From: Hyphomicrobiales bacterium
GTDB taxonomy: Bacteria; Pseudomonadota; Alphaproteobacteria; Rhizobiales; Rhizobiaceae
Direction of reading: 5' to 3'
NCBI GenBank assembly: GCA_900473045.1
Contig: UCKS01000047.1
Coordinates: forward strand, 1 to 33,710
DNA: 33,710 nt
Shown here: in pieces, positions 1-8,201 of the stretch
Layout of the letters: every line of letters begins with the position of its first letter
Numbering within the stretch: position 1 is the first letter of the stretch
The notes under the pieces: generated by a model
Seen by the model: the letters and a program-made list of their open reading frames with translations, nothing else
Database searches by the model: none
What the model was told of the DNA's origin: nothing
Program-made: the position numbers and the translations under genes

Positions 1-454
1 CTCCTGAAGAAGGCCAACGAGGCCGTCTTCAGGGCCGTAACGAAAGCCACCGAGCCGCATGGGTGTGATCTCCTTTGTCGGGCCTATCACGGCTGCACCA
101 CGGGCTCGATGGCATTTTCCGGCAACCACGTACAGGCAGGCACGACCAAGGCGAAGGGCCTCGTTCTGCTGACGTGGTCTTGCGTGCGGCATTGCGCTCG
201 TGTGCGATCGCAATCGCCGCGAACCGGCCGGCGCCGAAACCGCCAAACTGGTCTACCGAGCCTACGAGTAAGGTTGGTACTCTACTACGTTGGCATGAAC
301 TCGAACGTGCTGGAAATGACCCCGCCGCTGACCATCGAAAACCACGAAATCGACAAGGCCCTCGAAATTGCTCGACCGCGCCTTCGCCGACGTGGCTACG
401 GGCACGATGCCCGATCCTTCGACCCCTGCAGTTCTCCGACTGGTAATGAATTGA
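1..454 (+). pseudogene. Class III (PLP) aminotransferase remnant
   Basis: A decayed class III aminotransferase that enters from the left edge. Frame 1 reads NEAVFRAV and then RAYHGCTTGSMAFSG (about 16-126), which matches the Y/F-H-G cofactor region of the family. The sequence then jumps to the C-terminal domain: RGLACGIALVCDRNRREPAG and AETAKLVYRAYE (about 180-270) in one frame, YYVGMNSNVLEMTPPLTI (about 282-345) in another, and LDRAFADVATGTMPD up to the TGA at 452-454 in a third. The PLP-lysine segment is missing, so there is an internal deletion as well as at least two frameshifts. It cannot make an active enzyme. The family assignment rests on conserved motifs read by eye. The original substrate cannot be told. 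Confidence 0.7.
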
Positions 455-571
455 CCGAGTGATCTTGGTCCGGGTGCCATAAAATGCCTTTGAGATCAGA
501 CGACCCCGAAGGTCGAGCGATAGAAGTGCATCGAACCGCGCCGCTCTCTCTGCATTCAAAAGCCCTCCGCG

Positions 572-727
572 CCCGTCTTCGGGCCAACGACGGGCCTGTT
601 CGAGCATACTGGTCCCGCCTTGGAGAACCTATTCCGCACAATACAAGCTCTGCAACAGAATCTGTCCGAGGGGACGTTAGATCCCCGATCCGTCGAATCG
701 CTGGGCGTCATCGCCTTCCCAGGGTAA
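572..727 (+). other. Possible C-terminal fragment of an unrecognised protein
   Basis: An open stretch without a plausible start reads LFEHTGPALENLFRTIQALQ, then SEGTLDPRSVESLGVIAFPG, and ends at TAA 725-727. The composition looks protein-like, unlike the competing frames, but I do not recognise the family. It lies between two decayed genes and overlaps the end of the minus-strand hypothetical gene. It may be another truncated gene end. Confidence 0.25.
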
Positions 728-982
728 GGGCATTAATGTGCGACTGCGGTTGGCGGAAGGCATCGGCATCCAGCACTTCAACTCCGGCTCGGCATATTCA
801 ATGACGCAGCCGGGGGAGGAGTCAGAGGCGCGCCAGCCTTCTGCGCCGAACTGATCGCCATTCGACCAGTAGGCAAGGTCGACTTCCGCAGGACCCTGTT
901 CAGACGGGCGGACCGTGACGAGAATCCGGCTGCCGTCTTTCGGTGCGCTTGCCATAGGGCGCCACCTGTCTGGATCGTCCAT
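677..982 (-). CDS. Small hypothetical protein (101 aa)
   Basis: The ATG at 982-980 follows a good ribosome site, CAGGAGACAGAACG, so the start is well supported. The first 75 residues read like a small tryptophan-rich rhizobial hypothetical protein: WRPMASAPKDGSRILVTV, a central aromatic stretch AYWSNGDQFGAEGWRASD, and CWMPMP near residue 73. Many such proteins seem to end near this last motif. The remaining 25 or so residues (SANRSRTLMPLPWEGDDAQ...) overlap other sequence on the plus strand and may be an artificial extension after loss of the original stop. There is no signal peptide or membrane segment. Its function is unknown. Both neighbours are pseudogenes, so it may be a survivor in a decaying region. 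Confidence 0.55.
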   Translation of the reverse strand: MDDPDRWRPMASAPKDGSRILVTVRPSEQGPAEVDLAYWSNGDQFGAEGWRASDSSPGCVIEYAEPELKCWMPMPSANRSRTLMPLPWEGDDAQRFDGSGI

Positions 983-1458
983 CGTTCTGTCTCCTGCTGC
1001 CTAGCTGCAAATGGAGTGTCGCCTCGCCAGGGAGAGCGGTCAACCCAAACTTTGCACAGGTCATCGTCACAGGACGAGCGGTCAAGAATTTGAATACGCG
1101 TTCAAGAGCGGGGGCACGCCGTTTCAAGCCTATACTGAACAGAAAGTTCGGCCTGAGCCTGCTTGCGATGGGATCGAATCCATTCAGCGCACCTGCATTC
1201 CGCCTCTTTTCGCTAAGCGGTCGACGGACGGCGTGTTACCGCACGCAGCCACAACGCGGTATCGGCGTTGCGGTGTGGACCTTTAGACCGAGATGATCTC
1301 CTACTCGCTCCAACCCAAGATGATCTCGCTGGGACATCCGGCTGCGGCAAAGATCGTCCTTGCAATCACGGTGAAGATGCGGAAATCAGGGCGGGATGCG
1401 GCCAGCGAGCTGCTGAGCGGCGGCGGACTGGTGGCCTTTATTGGTCAGAATATGAAAT
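983..1458. other. Stretch without a recognisable gene
   Basis: Several overlapping open frames occur on both strands, but none has a convincing start, a known motif or consistent codon use. A 10-bp direct repeat AGATGATCTC occurs at about 1291-1300 and 1318-1327; the first copy lies within the palindrome GAGATGATCTC. The stretch is bounded on the right by the end of the broken LysR gene. I see nothing else in it. Confidence 0.4.
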
Positions 1459-2190
1459 CATTTCGAGCTTGCGGCGGTGCGGTCGGAAACCAGGACAAAG
1501 CCGAGGTTTTTGCAGGTTTGGGCGCCGTAGGGCTTGCGCACCAGCGCGATGCCCAGCCCTTCGGCAGCGACAAGCAACGTCAGTTACAGCCTGGCAGTTG
1601 TCCTGAGAGCGAAGGGACAGGCAGGCGGCTATCGTTGAGCCAGACGGGCCAGCCGTCATCATGAAGATCGTGTATCAGTGGGTGAACGAGGATATTTTGT
1701 AGGACCGGATCCGCTGCAGTACGTCGGCCAGCGCGACCGTGGCGTAAGGACGGAACACCTCGCTGCAAGGGGTATGGACTGGCTGCCCGGCCAGGGGCCG
1801 CTTATATAGCGAATTGCGATTCTATCCGCCGCCAGTGGCATGAGCCGGAAATTGATGTCCAGCAGCATATGCAGATCTTTCGGCTCGCCCTCCAGTCGGG
1901 CGATGTTCGGTATCATCCACAACCGTGCGAACAAATTGATCACCCCAGTGCGGACGACGGGCAGGCCGGTATCGCCGGAGCCTGCAAGCCCCATGTCGCG
2001 CAGCTGGAGAAGGATGTGTTCCACCTGCAGGGCCATGTCCTGACCCACGCCGTCAGCCGCGCCCGGCGCACCTGGCGGGCGAAAAGACGAAAACCGGTCC
2101 ATTCTCCACCAGCGCGATGCATCGGCTGACCGCGCCATGGCGGACTGAGGAGAGGTGCCTCAGCTGCTTTATTCAGAGCTCCGTCTCACG
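1459..2190 (-). pseudogene. LysR-type (GcvA-like) regulator remnant
   Basis: On the minus strand, pieces of a LysR regulator appear in order but in different frames. First comes a helix-turn-helix region (ALNKAAEA, HGAVSRCIALVENG, GFRLFARQVRRARLTA, about 2180-2050). Next is a long piece of the effector domain (HILLQLRDMGLAGSG, LLDINFRLMPLAADRIAIRY, about 2010-1800). Then come TYCSGSGP/LQRIRSYK, FVHPLIHDLHDDGWPVWL-like residues (about 1700-1640) and LTLLVAAEGLGIALVRKPYG (about 1590-1530), ending at SSK-stop near 1459. HPLIHDLHDDGWPVWL and AAEGLGIALVR are typical of the GcvA branch. At least three frame changes make it inactive. It presumably once controlled a neighbouring gene, perhaps the equally broken aminotransferase (inference). 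Confidence 0.75.
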
Positions 2191-2194
2191 ACGA

Positions 2195-2223
2195 TTAACA
2201 TGAGTTATTTACTCTACTATTGC
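2195..2223 (+). promoter_or_regulatory. Candidate promoter of the sigma/anti-sigma genes
   Basis: TTAACA (2195-2200) and TATTGC (2218-2223) are separated by exactly 17 bp, in an AT-rich patch about 65 bp before the sigma-factor start. The spacer contains GAGT-TATTT-ACTC (2202-2214), a short inverted repeat that could bind an iron regulator. I did not see a clear RirA, Irr or Fur consensus, so the regulator is unknown. Confidence 0.35.
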
Positions 2224-2287
2224 CAGGAGTTTGCCAAACCGATATGGCGTCGAAAACAAATTTCGAGCGAGCAGCAGGAGCGAAGGG

Positions 2288-2797
2288 ATGGCCAGTTACG
2301 ACGATGAGCTCGTGGCCGCTTTTTCGCGCAACGAACGCCGGATCAAACGTTACTTCATCAGCAGAACCCGCTCGCAAGCGGACAGCGACGATCTTGCCCA
2401 GGAAGCGTGGATCAAGCTTGCCCGCAATGGCGCTGCTGCGTTGGCCTCGCCTGTTCCCTATCTGATGCGGATCGCGCGTACCCTTGCGGTCGATCACGAC
2501 CGGGGACAAAAACGCAAACTCACTTCCAACGACATCGATGTTCTTCTGTCCATCGCGGACGAGCATCCGGGGCCGGAAAAACAGATCGAGGACCGGGATC
2601 AGGTGCGCTGCCTGATGCAGATCATCGACGAACTTCCGGAGCGCCAGCGCCGAATGCTGGTTGCCTGCCGGCTCGAGCAGCGCCGTCATGCCGATATCGC
2701 CGCAGAATTTGGCGTGTCCGTCCGCACCGTCGAGCTGGAAGTCCGCAACGCAGTCAACTATTGCAGCGAACGCCTCGGAACAATGAATCGGGCCTGA
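2288..2797 (+). CDS. ECF RNA polymerase sigma factor, FecI type
   Basis: A 169-residue extracytoplasmic-function sigma factor. Region 2 includes DDLAQEAWIKLARN at about residues 34-47 and the PYLMRIARTLAVDHDR helix at about 57-72. Region 4 ends with ELPERQRRMLVACRLE and the helix-turn-helix HADIAAEFGVSVRTVELEV. The ATG at 2288 is preceded by AGGAG at suitable distance, which favours it over an in-frame ATG 57 bp upstream. The FecR-like gene follows 89 bp later and the TonB receptor comes third. This is the standard FecI-FecR-FecA order, so this factor most likely directs transcription of the receptor and transport genes when the receptor reports bound ferric siderophore. The role comes from the family and context; the function call is firm. 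Confidence 0.93.
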   Translation: MASYDDELVAAFSRNERRIKRYFISRTRSQADSDDLAQEAWIKLARNGAAALASPVPYLMRIARTLAVDHDRGQKRKLTSNDIDVLLSIADEHPGPEKQIEDRDQVRCLMQIIDELPERQRRMLVACRLEQRRHADIAAEFGVSVRTVELEVRNAVNYCSERLGTMNRA

Positions 2798-2886
2798 CGC
2801 TTGCGCTTTTCATTTTTCAATCGTTGATAGCCTTAGAAGCAGGTATACGCGGCATCCTGTCACGAACGCGCATAGGAAGGGAGCGG

Positions 2887-3822
2887 ATGTTGGACGAGAA
2901 TTTCGAAGCTCTCAGGCGCGAAGCGACAGCTTGGCTCGTCCGTATTACATCCGGTACGGCAACCACGGAAGATGCCGAAGCACTGTTACGCTGGCGCTCC
3001 CGCAGCGCCACTCACGAGAAAGCCTTTCAGCAATCGGCACGGCTGTGGAAAAATCTCGGACCAGCACTGGGCCGACGCGGGAGATCACCTGCTGCAGCCT
3101 TCACGAGACGCTCCTTCCTCGCGGCTGGAAGTCTTGCAGCCGGTGTGGGCGGCGGCGGGATCGCCCTGTCGGAACTCGGATTTCTGCCGCCGGTTGATGC
3201 CATGCTTACTGATTATGCCACCGGGATCGGCGAGCAGCGGACTGTTGAACTCCCCGATGGGTCGACGATGACGCTCGACGGTGGCACCACCCTTTCCCTC
3301 GACTTTTCCCCATCAATCCGACACCTCGCGCTGACGTCAGGAGCGGCCGTCTTCGATGTCGTTCCTGACGCGGCGCGGCCCTTTGTGGTGACCGCCGCCA
3401 ATGGCAACACGACGGCAATTGGGACGTCGTTTTCGATCAAGCATGGCGAGGAAGATGTCTCGGTCGAGTGTCTTCAGGGACATATTGCCGTAGAATGTCT
3501 GGCCAACAGTCAGCTTGCCGGCGGTGAAGGCATAAGTTATTCGCAGGCAGGGCTTGGCGAGAAGGTGGCAACCGATATTGAAACGGCCGCTGCGTGGCGG
3601 CGGGGGCTGCTGATTTTCAAGGACCGGCCGCTCGCAGACGTTGTCTCGGACCTTAACCGTCATCGTCGCGGCAAGGTGGTGATTGCCAGCAGCAATCTCC
3701 GCTCACGCCGGATGTCCGGGGTATTCCATCTCAATCGCCCGGACGAAATTCTGGCGCATCTGGAAGAAACGCTGCAGGTCCGCCCCGTCAACCTCATCGG
3801 TGGAATTGTGCTGCTGCGGTAG
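2887..3822 (+). CDS. FecR-type anti-sigma factor / signal transducer
   Basis: A 311-residue FecR family protein. The N-terminal cytoplasmic part (about 1-60, EATAWLVRITSGTATTEDAE...HEKAFQQSARLW) is the DUF4880-type sigma-binding domain. A single membrane segment at about 77-97 (FLAAGSLAAGVGGGGIAL) is preceded by a twin-arginine pair, FTRRSFLAAG (R74-R75). FecR of E. coli is reported to use the Tat route, and the motif here fits that. The periplasmic FecR domain follows (about 115-215, TVELPDGSTMTLDGGT...), then a C-terminal STN-contacting region. ATG 2887 has AGGAAGGGAG upstream. In the cell it should hold or activate the upstream sigma factor in response to the receptor's signalling domain. 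Confidence 0.92.
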   Translation: MLDENFEALRREATAWLVRITSGTATTEDAEALLRWRSRSATHEKAFQQSARLWKNLGPALGRRGRSPAAAFTRRSFLAAGSLAAGVGGGGIALSELGFLPPVDAMLTDYATGIGEQRTVELPDGSTMTLDGGTTLSLDFSPSIRHLALTSGAAVFDVVPDAARPFVVTAANGNTTAIGTSFSIKHGEEDVSVECLQGHIAVECLANSQLAGGEGISYSQAGLGEKVATDIETAAAWRRGLLIFKDRPLADVVSDLNRHRRGKVVIASSNLRSRRMSGVFHLNRPDEILAHLEETLQVRPVNLIGGIVLLR

Positions 3823-3942
3823 CCGGACATTTTCTTCAAAAAATCGACGAAAACAATTTCGGGTTTTACAATCCGGATCGTTCTCCCTTGTAGAGGCTGC
3901 GCCAATGAACGGCACGGCGACGATTTGCATGGGGATATTGGA
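3823..3942 (+). promoter_or_regulatory. Gap before the receptor; likely home of the FecI-type promoter
   Basis: This 120-bp AT-richer gap separates the anti-sigma gene from the TonB receptor. By analogy with other FecI systems the sigma factor's target promoter should lie here. I cannot assign a -35/-10 pair with confidence because the consensus of this sigma factor is unknown. No clear terminator is visible. Confidence 0.3.
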
Positions 3943-6408
3943 ATGGGGCAGTTCAACGTCGGCGAGCACGACCGCAACGGCAAGATGGTATACAAATGGC
4001 GGATTGCCCGCCTGTCTGCGTCCATTGCATTTACGGCGCTCTCCATGACCTCGTCCACGGTCTTCGCCCAGCAAAGCGTCACCTACTCTATTCCTGCCGG
4101 CTCTCTTGATCGCGGCCTGACGCGGTTCGGCGCTGCGAGCGGCATCCAAGTTCTCTACAACAGTGCTGTCGCCGATGGACTGAACACTGCGGGTATCAGC
4201 GGTCCGCTTTCTCCAGAGGCGGCATTGCGGGGGCTTCTTGCCAAAACGGGGCTGACATACCGTTTTACCGGTCCAAAGAGTGTGACGGTCACCAACCCGG
4301 CCCAGACTTCGGATGCGGGCACGGGCACGGTTGAAGGCGCGACACCGCTGCAGACGATTACGGTAAAGGGGGGAGAGAGCGCCTATGGGCATGTCGATGG
4401 TATTGTTGCCAGCCGGTCGGCGACGGGCACCAAAACCGACACGCCGCTGATTGAAGTTCCGCAATCGATTTCTGTTATCACCGCCGATGAAGTCAAAGCC
4501 CGGGGCGCTGAAACGATCAAGGAAGCGGTGAATTATACCGCCGGTGTTCATGTCGGCGGCAGCAGTGCCTCGACACGTGCATTCGACAACATCGAAATAC
4601 GCGGCTTCGCGCCAACGCCTCTTTATCTCGACGGCACCTATTTGCCCTATATCGGCGATCTCGGTGGTTCACCGCAGATCGACCCGTACCTGCTTGAGCG
4701 GATTGAAGTCCTGAAGGGACCGTCTTCAGTCCTTTACGGCCAGAACTATCCGGGCGGCATGATCAACATGGTCAGCAAGCGGCCGACGGACGAGCCATTC
4801 AACGAGGTGGTCGTGGGAACCGGTACGGATGGCCGTGCCTATGGCGCTTACGATTTTTCGGGCCCAGTGGCCAATAACGATGCCTTTCTCTATCGCCTTA
4901 CAGGCGTGGCGATGCGCACCGAGACGAACATTGACTATACCAAAGATGAGCGGTTCATGATCGCCCCCACATTTATGCTGAAGCCGGACGAGGACACCAC
5001 ATTCACGTTCCTGTCGCACTACCAAAAGGATAATGGCGTCCCGGATTACCAACCCCTTCCTTATATTGGGACAGTCGAAGCCGGACCTTTTGGCAGGATC
5101 GATCGGGATCTCTTCACCGGCGAGCCGGGCTATAACAGATATGATCGGGAGCAGGCCGTTCTTGGCTACGAGTTCAAGCACCAGTTCAACGATGTCTGGT
5201 CGATCCGCCACAATGCAAAATACATCTCTGTCGACGATTCTTATCGGACATTTTTCAGCGGTGGCTATGTCGAGACAGGCGGCGTGATCGATTATACAAA
5301 GATGCGGCGAAACGCGATCGACTACTCGTCGAACAATCAGGTTTTTGCCACCGATACCAACCTGCAGGCCGAGTTCTCGACCGGCGAGGTTGAGCACACA
5401 GCCATCGTCGGCACCGACTACAAGTGGTTTCGCAATGACTATACCGGCCGGTATGGCTTTGGCAACACGCCGCTGGATGTGTTCAATCCCGACTACGGAT
5501 CGTATAAGGAGCCAACCGTCGGCGCCCGTTGGGACAACAAGATCAGCCAGTTAGGTCTGTATGCGCAGGATCAGATCAAATGGGACAATTGGATTTTGAC
5601 GCTTGGTGGACGTTATGATTGGGCATGGCAAACCGACAACGATATCCTCTCATCGACGATAGGCAAAAAGACGGACACGGCATTCACTGGCCGTGCGGGT
5701 CTTATTTATCTCTTCGATAATGGCCTTGCGCCTTACGTCAGCTACTCCACTTCCTTCATGCCCTATTCTGGGTTTGACGGGCAAAACAACCCATTCAAGC
5801 CGACGACCGGCGAGCAGTGGGAAGTCGGAATTAAGTATGAGCCGGTTGGTTACGACGCGCTCATCACGGTCTCCTCATTCGATTTGAAGCAGCAGAATGT
5901 GCCGACGTATGACGAATTCACCTATATTCCGGCGCAGACGGGCGAAATTCACGTTCAGGGCATCGAGATCGAAGGCAAGGCAACGGTGTTTGATAGCCTT
6001 GATCTGATTGCCGCCGCCTCCTACACGGACTCGGTCTATTCCAAGGCGGATGACGGGACACAGGGGAACAAGGTTCGATTCATGCCGCCGGTCAACGTAT
6101 CCTTATGGGCCAAATACCGGCTCGAAGATGGTCCACTCGAAGGTCTCGGGTTTGGCGCTGGTGTGCGCCATTCCACCAGCGGATATGGCAATGATGCCAA
6201 TTCCTTCAAATATCCCGCCTACACTGTCGTGGATGCCGCAGTTTCCTATGATTTTGGAAAGCGCAATCCTAAGCTGGAAGGCTTGGAACTGAACGTGACA
6301 GCACAAAACCTGTTCGACAAAACCTATGTGAACGGGTGCAGCAATATCAATTCCTGCTTCTACGGAAAGTCGCGCTCGGTTTACGCAAACCTTAGTTTCC
6401 AGTGGTGA
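3943..6408 (+). CDS. TonB-dependent ferric-siderophore receptor with signalling (STN) domain
   Basis: A 821-residue outer-membrane receptor (807 if ATG 3985 is used). The signal peptide starts near KWRIARLSASIAF and ends at VFA before QQ. An STN domain follows at about residues 44-100 (YSIPAGSLDRGLTRFGAASG, then ALRGLLAKTGLTYRF), which in FecA/FpvA-type receptors contacts FecR. The plug contains IEVPQSISVITADEV and ERIEVLKGPSSVLYGQ, typical of the TonB-siderophore receptor family. A beta-barrel follows and ends SVYANLSFQW with the usual terminal aromatic residue. Starts at TTG 3925, ATG 3943 and ATG 3985 are all in frame; 3985 gives the most compact signal peptide, so the start is uncertain. 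The STN domain and upstream sigma/anti-sigma genes imply autoinduction by substrate. The siderophore is not determined; FhuA/FoxA-like hydroxamate or citrate types are both possible. Confidence 0.93.
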   Translation: MGQFNVGEHDRNGKMVYKWRIARLSASIAFTALSMTSSTVFAQQSVTYSIPAGSLDRGLTRFGAASGIQVLYNSAVADGLNTAGISGPLSPEAALRGLLAKTGLTYRFTGPKSVTVTNPAQTSDAGTGTVEGATPLQTITVKGGESAYGHVDGIVASRSATGTKTDTPLIEVPQSISVITADEVKARGAETIKEAVNYTAGVHVGGSSASTRAFDNIEIRGFAPTPLYLDGTYLPYIGDLGGSPQIDPYLLERIEVLKGPSSVLYGQNYPGGMINMVSKRPTDEPFNEVVVGTGTDGRAYGAYDFSGPVANNDAFLYRLTGVAMRTETNIDYTKDERFMIAPTFMLKPDEDTTFTFLSHYQKDNGVPDYQPLPYIGTVEAGPFGRIDRDLFTGEPGYNRYDREQAVLGYEFKHQFNDVWSIRHNAKYISVDDSYRTFFSGGYVETGGVIDYTKMRRNAIDYSSNNQVFATDTNLQAEFSTGEVEHTAIVGTDYKWFRNDYTGRYGFGNTPLDVFNPDYGSYKEPTVGARWDNKISQLGLYAQDQIKWDNWILTLGGRYDWAWQTDNDILSSTIGKKTDTAFTGRAGLIYLFDNGLAPYVSYSTSFMPYSGFDGQNNPFKPTTGEQWEVGIKYEPVGYDALITVSSFDLKQQNVPTYDEFTYIPAQTGEIHVQGIEIEGKATVFDSLDLIAAASYTDSVYSKADDGTQGNKVRFMPPVNVSLWAKYRLEDGPLEGLGFGAGVRHSTSGYGNDANSFKYPAYTVVDAAVSYDFGKRNPKLEGLELNVTAQNLFDKTYVNGCSNINSCFYGKSRSVYANLSFQW

Positions 6409-6420
6409 GCGAGACTGCTG

Positions 6421-7392
6421 TTGCGCCCGTTTCATAAAATAGCGTCGTTGCTGCTGGCACTGTTTTTATCCGTCGTCAGTCCTGCCTGGTCCGATGATAG
6501 GTTCCCGCTGACCGTTCAGCATGCGCTTGGCACGACTATCGTGAACCAGCCACCGGAACGGATCGTGACGCTGGGCTGGAGCAGCGAGGATGCTGTTTTG
6601 GCGCTTGGCAAGATACCGGTCGGCATGCCGCGTTATCGTTTTTTCGCGAGCGGGATATTTCCCTGGAACGAGGACCGGTTGGCGGGTGCCCCGCCGTATC
6701 TCTTCGATGGTGATATCGATTACGAGGCGATTGCAGCGCTGCGGCCCGACCTCATCCTCGGTATTTATTCTGGCATCGATGATCTCGCCTACAAGCGCCT
6801 TTCCAGCATCGCGCCGACCGTCGCCTACCCGACTGCGCCATGGTCGGCCGACTGGAAGGAACAGATGGAGCTGACCGGGCAGGCGCTTGGCAAGACCAGC
6901 GAAGCCAGGGCGATGATCGAGAAGACAGCGACGTCCCTTACCGCGATGGGCGGTAGCTGGCCGGTCCTGCGTGGCAAGACGTTCACCTTCGGGACCTATT
7001 TTGCCGGCGGATCGGGCGTCGTCGTCTATCTGCCGGATGATCCGCGCGTTGCCGCCTTGTTGGACCTGGGACTCAAGGTTTCCCCGGGCGTCGCGGCACT
7101 GTCCGCCGACGATCCCGGTCAAGGCTCGGTAACGGTTGGCATGGAACAGGTCGACCGGCTCGATGCCGATATCCTGATCATGTGGTACGGCGAAGGCGCG
7201 CGCGCTGCGGCCGAGGCGCAACCCCTGTTCATGCGGCTGGGAGCCGTCACCCGCGGCAGTTATGTCGCGCTGGAGGATCCTGTTTCGGTCTGGTCGACAT
7301 CGGCCTTGAGCGTGTTGTCTATTCCCTACGGTTTCCAGAGATTCTTGCCGCGTCTTGCCGATGCGGCAGAGCGGGCAGGCAAGGGACGCTGA
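6421..7392 (+). CDS. Periplasmic iron-siderophore binding protein (FecB/FepB type)
   Basis: A 323-residue substrate-binding protein of the class III (FecB/FhuD/BtuF) fold. A signal peptide at residues 1-24 (IASLLLALFLSVVSPAWS) has no lipobox cysteine. The mature part contains PERIVTLGWSSEDAVLALG, then DYEAIAALRPDLILGIYSGI at about 99-118, a typical signature of this family, and later VDRLDADILIMWY. The only suitable start is TTG 6421, 12 bp after the receptor stop, so translation is probably coupled. It should receive the ferric siderophore from the receptor and hand it to the two downstream permeases. It overlaps the next gene by one base (TGATG). Confidence 0.9.
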   Translation: MRPFHKIASLLLALFLSVVSPAWSDDRFPLTVQHALGTTIVNQPPERIVTLGWSSEDAVLALGKIPVGMPRYRFFASGIFPWNEDRLAGAPPYLFDGDIDYEAIAALRPDLILGIYSGIDDLAYKRLSSIAPTVAYPTAPWSADWKEQMELTGQALGKTSEARAMIEKTATSLTAMGGSWPVLRGKTFTFGTYFAGGSGVVVYLPDDPRVAALLDLGLKVSPGVAALSADDPGQGSVTVGMEQVDRLDADILIMWYGEGARAAAEAQPLFMRLGAVTRGSYVALEDPVSVWSTSALSVLSIPYGFQRFLPRLADAAERAGKGR

Positions 7393-8201
7393 TGTCACAT
7401 GACCACGAACACGATCACGAGCCCTATCGCGAGGACTATTTTTTTTGTGAGGTGACTGCCGTCACGCGGCTGACGCCGTCGATGATCCGGGTTGTTCTGC
7501 ATGTCCAGGGCGGCAAGCGATTGATCTCCACCGGGCACCCCGACGAATGGGTCCGACTTGCCTTGCGGCCGGATCCGGAAACGCCGGTAACCCTTCCGGT
7601 TTTGATGGGCAACGGCGAGTGGGGACGGCCGGATGGTTCGCAGCATTGCCCAAACCGGCCCTACACGATCCGCTGCTGGAATCCAGATCTTTGCGAGATG
7701 CTGATCGATATCGTCGTGCACGAAGGCGGCGTTGCTGCCAGCTGGGCGATGGGGGCCAAGGTTGGCGATATCGTCGGCATCTGTAATCCAGAAGGCCGTT
7801 TCGAGCCGCCGGCCGATACGGCGTGGATGCTGCTGATGACCGATATTACCGGGCTCCCGGCTGTCGGCCGGGTTCTGGAAGAGCTGAGCAAAGATCAGCG
7901 TGCCATCGTGCATGTCGAGATACCGTCGGCTGCCGACCGTCAGGTGATCGGCAGCGCTGGCGACGTTTCGATCACCTGGCACGAGACCCATGGCCGGAAT
8001 GAGGGCCGCAATGGTTATACCCAGCTGCCACAGATTGCCCAGGCGATCGAAAGCCTGCCGGACGGGCCGGGTTACATCTACATCGCCGGCGAGGCGCGGG
8101 CGGCCTCTGAATGCCGCAAGCATTTTCGCGATTGTCTCGGCTTCGACAAGACCCGGATCGATGCGGTTGGCTACTGGATCGAGGGGCAGGCGCGCGTATG
8201 A
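7392..8201 (+). CDS. Siderophore-interacting protein (ViuB-like ferric-siderophore reductase)
   Basis: A 269-residue cytoplasmic protein of the siderophore-interacting/ViuB family, FAD-dependent NAD(P)H reductases that release iron from imported ferric siderophores. FAD-binding residues appear in RPYTIRCW (about residues 91-98), with a DIVVHEGGVAASWAMGAKVG stretch after it. The C-terminal half has GPGYIYIAGEARAASECRKH (about 229-248), the SIP-family nucleotide-binding signature. ATG 7392 overlaps the upstream stop and the 3' end overlaps the next gene by ATGA, showing tight coupling. The N-terminus, SHDHEHDHEPYRED, is unusually rich in His and acidic residues and could bind metal (inference). 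SIP-type reductases usually act on hydroxamates or catecholates. Confidence 0.9.
   Translation: MSHDHEHDHEPYREDYFFCEVTAVTRLTPSMIRVVLHVQGGKRLISTGHPDEWVRLALRPDPETPVTLPVLMGNGEWGRPDGSQHCPNRPYTIRCWNPDLCEMLIDIVVHEGGVAASWAMGAKVGDIVGICNPEGRFEPPADTAWMLLMTDITGLPAVGRVLEELSKDQRAIVHVEIPSAADRQVIGSAGDVSITWHETHGRNEGRNGYTQLPQIAQAIESLPDGPGYIYIAGEARAASECRKHFRDCLGFDKTRIDAVGYWIEGQARV

Noticed and set aside
1291..1327. Direct repeat AGATGATCTC as a possible mobile-element end or operator
   Set aside because: Only two short copies, with no adjacent gene or element to which it could belong.
2407..2886. Long open frame that would extend the FecR-like gene upstream through the sigma-factor gene
   Set aside because: It overlaps the sigma gene in another frame and lacks FecR similarity there; ATG 2887 has a good ribosome site and begins the family domain.
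4726..5397. Minus-strand 223-residue open frame inside the TonB receptor gene
   Set aside because: It is antisense to a clear beta-barrel coding sequence and shows no domain of its own.
7395..8123. Minus-strand 242-residue open frame opposite the siderophore-interacting protein
   Set aside because: Antisense shadow of a well-supported gene; no family motif or ribosome site.
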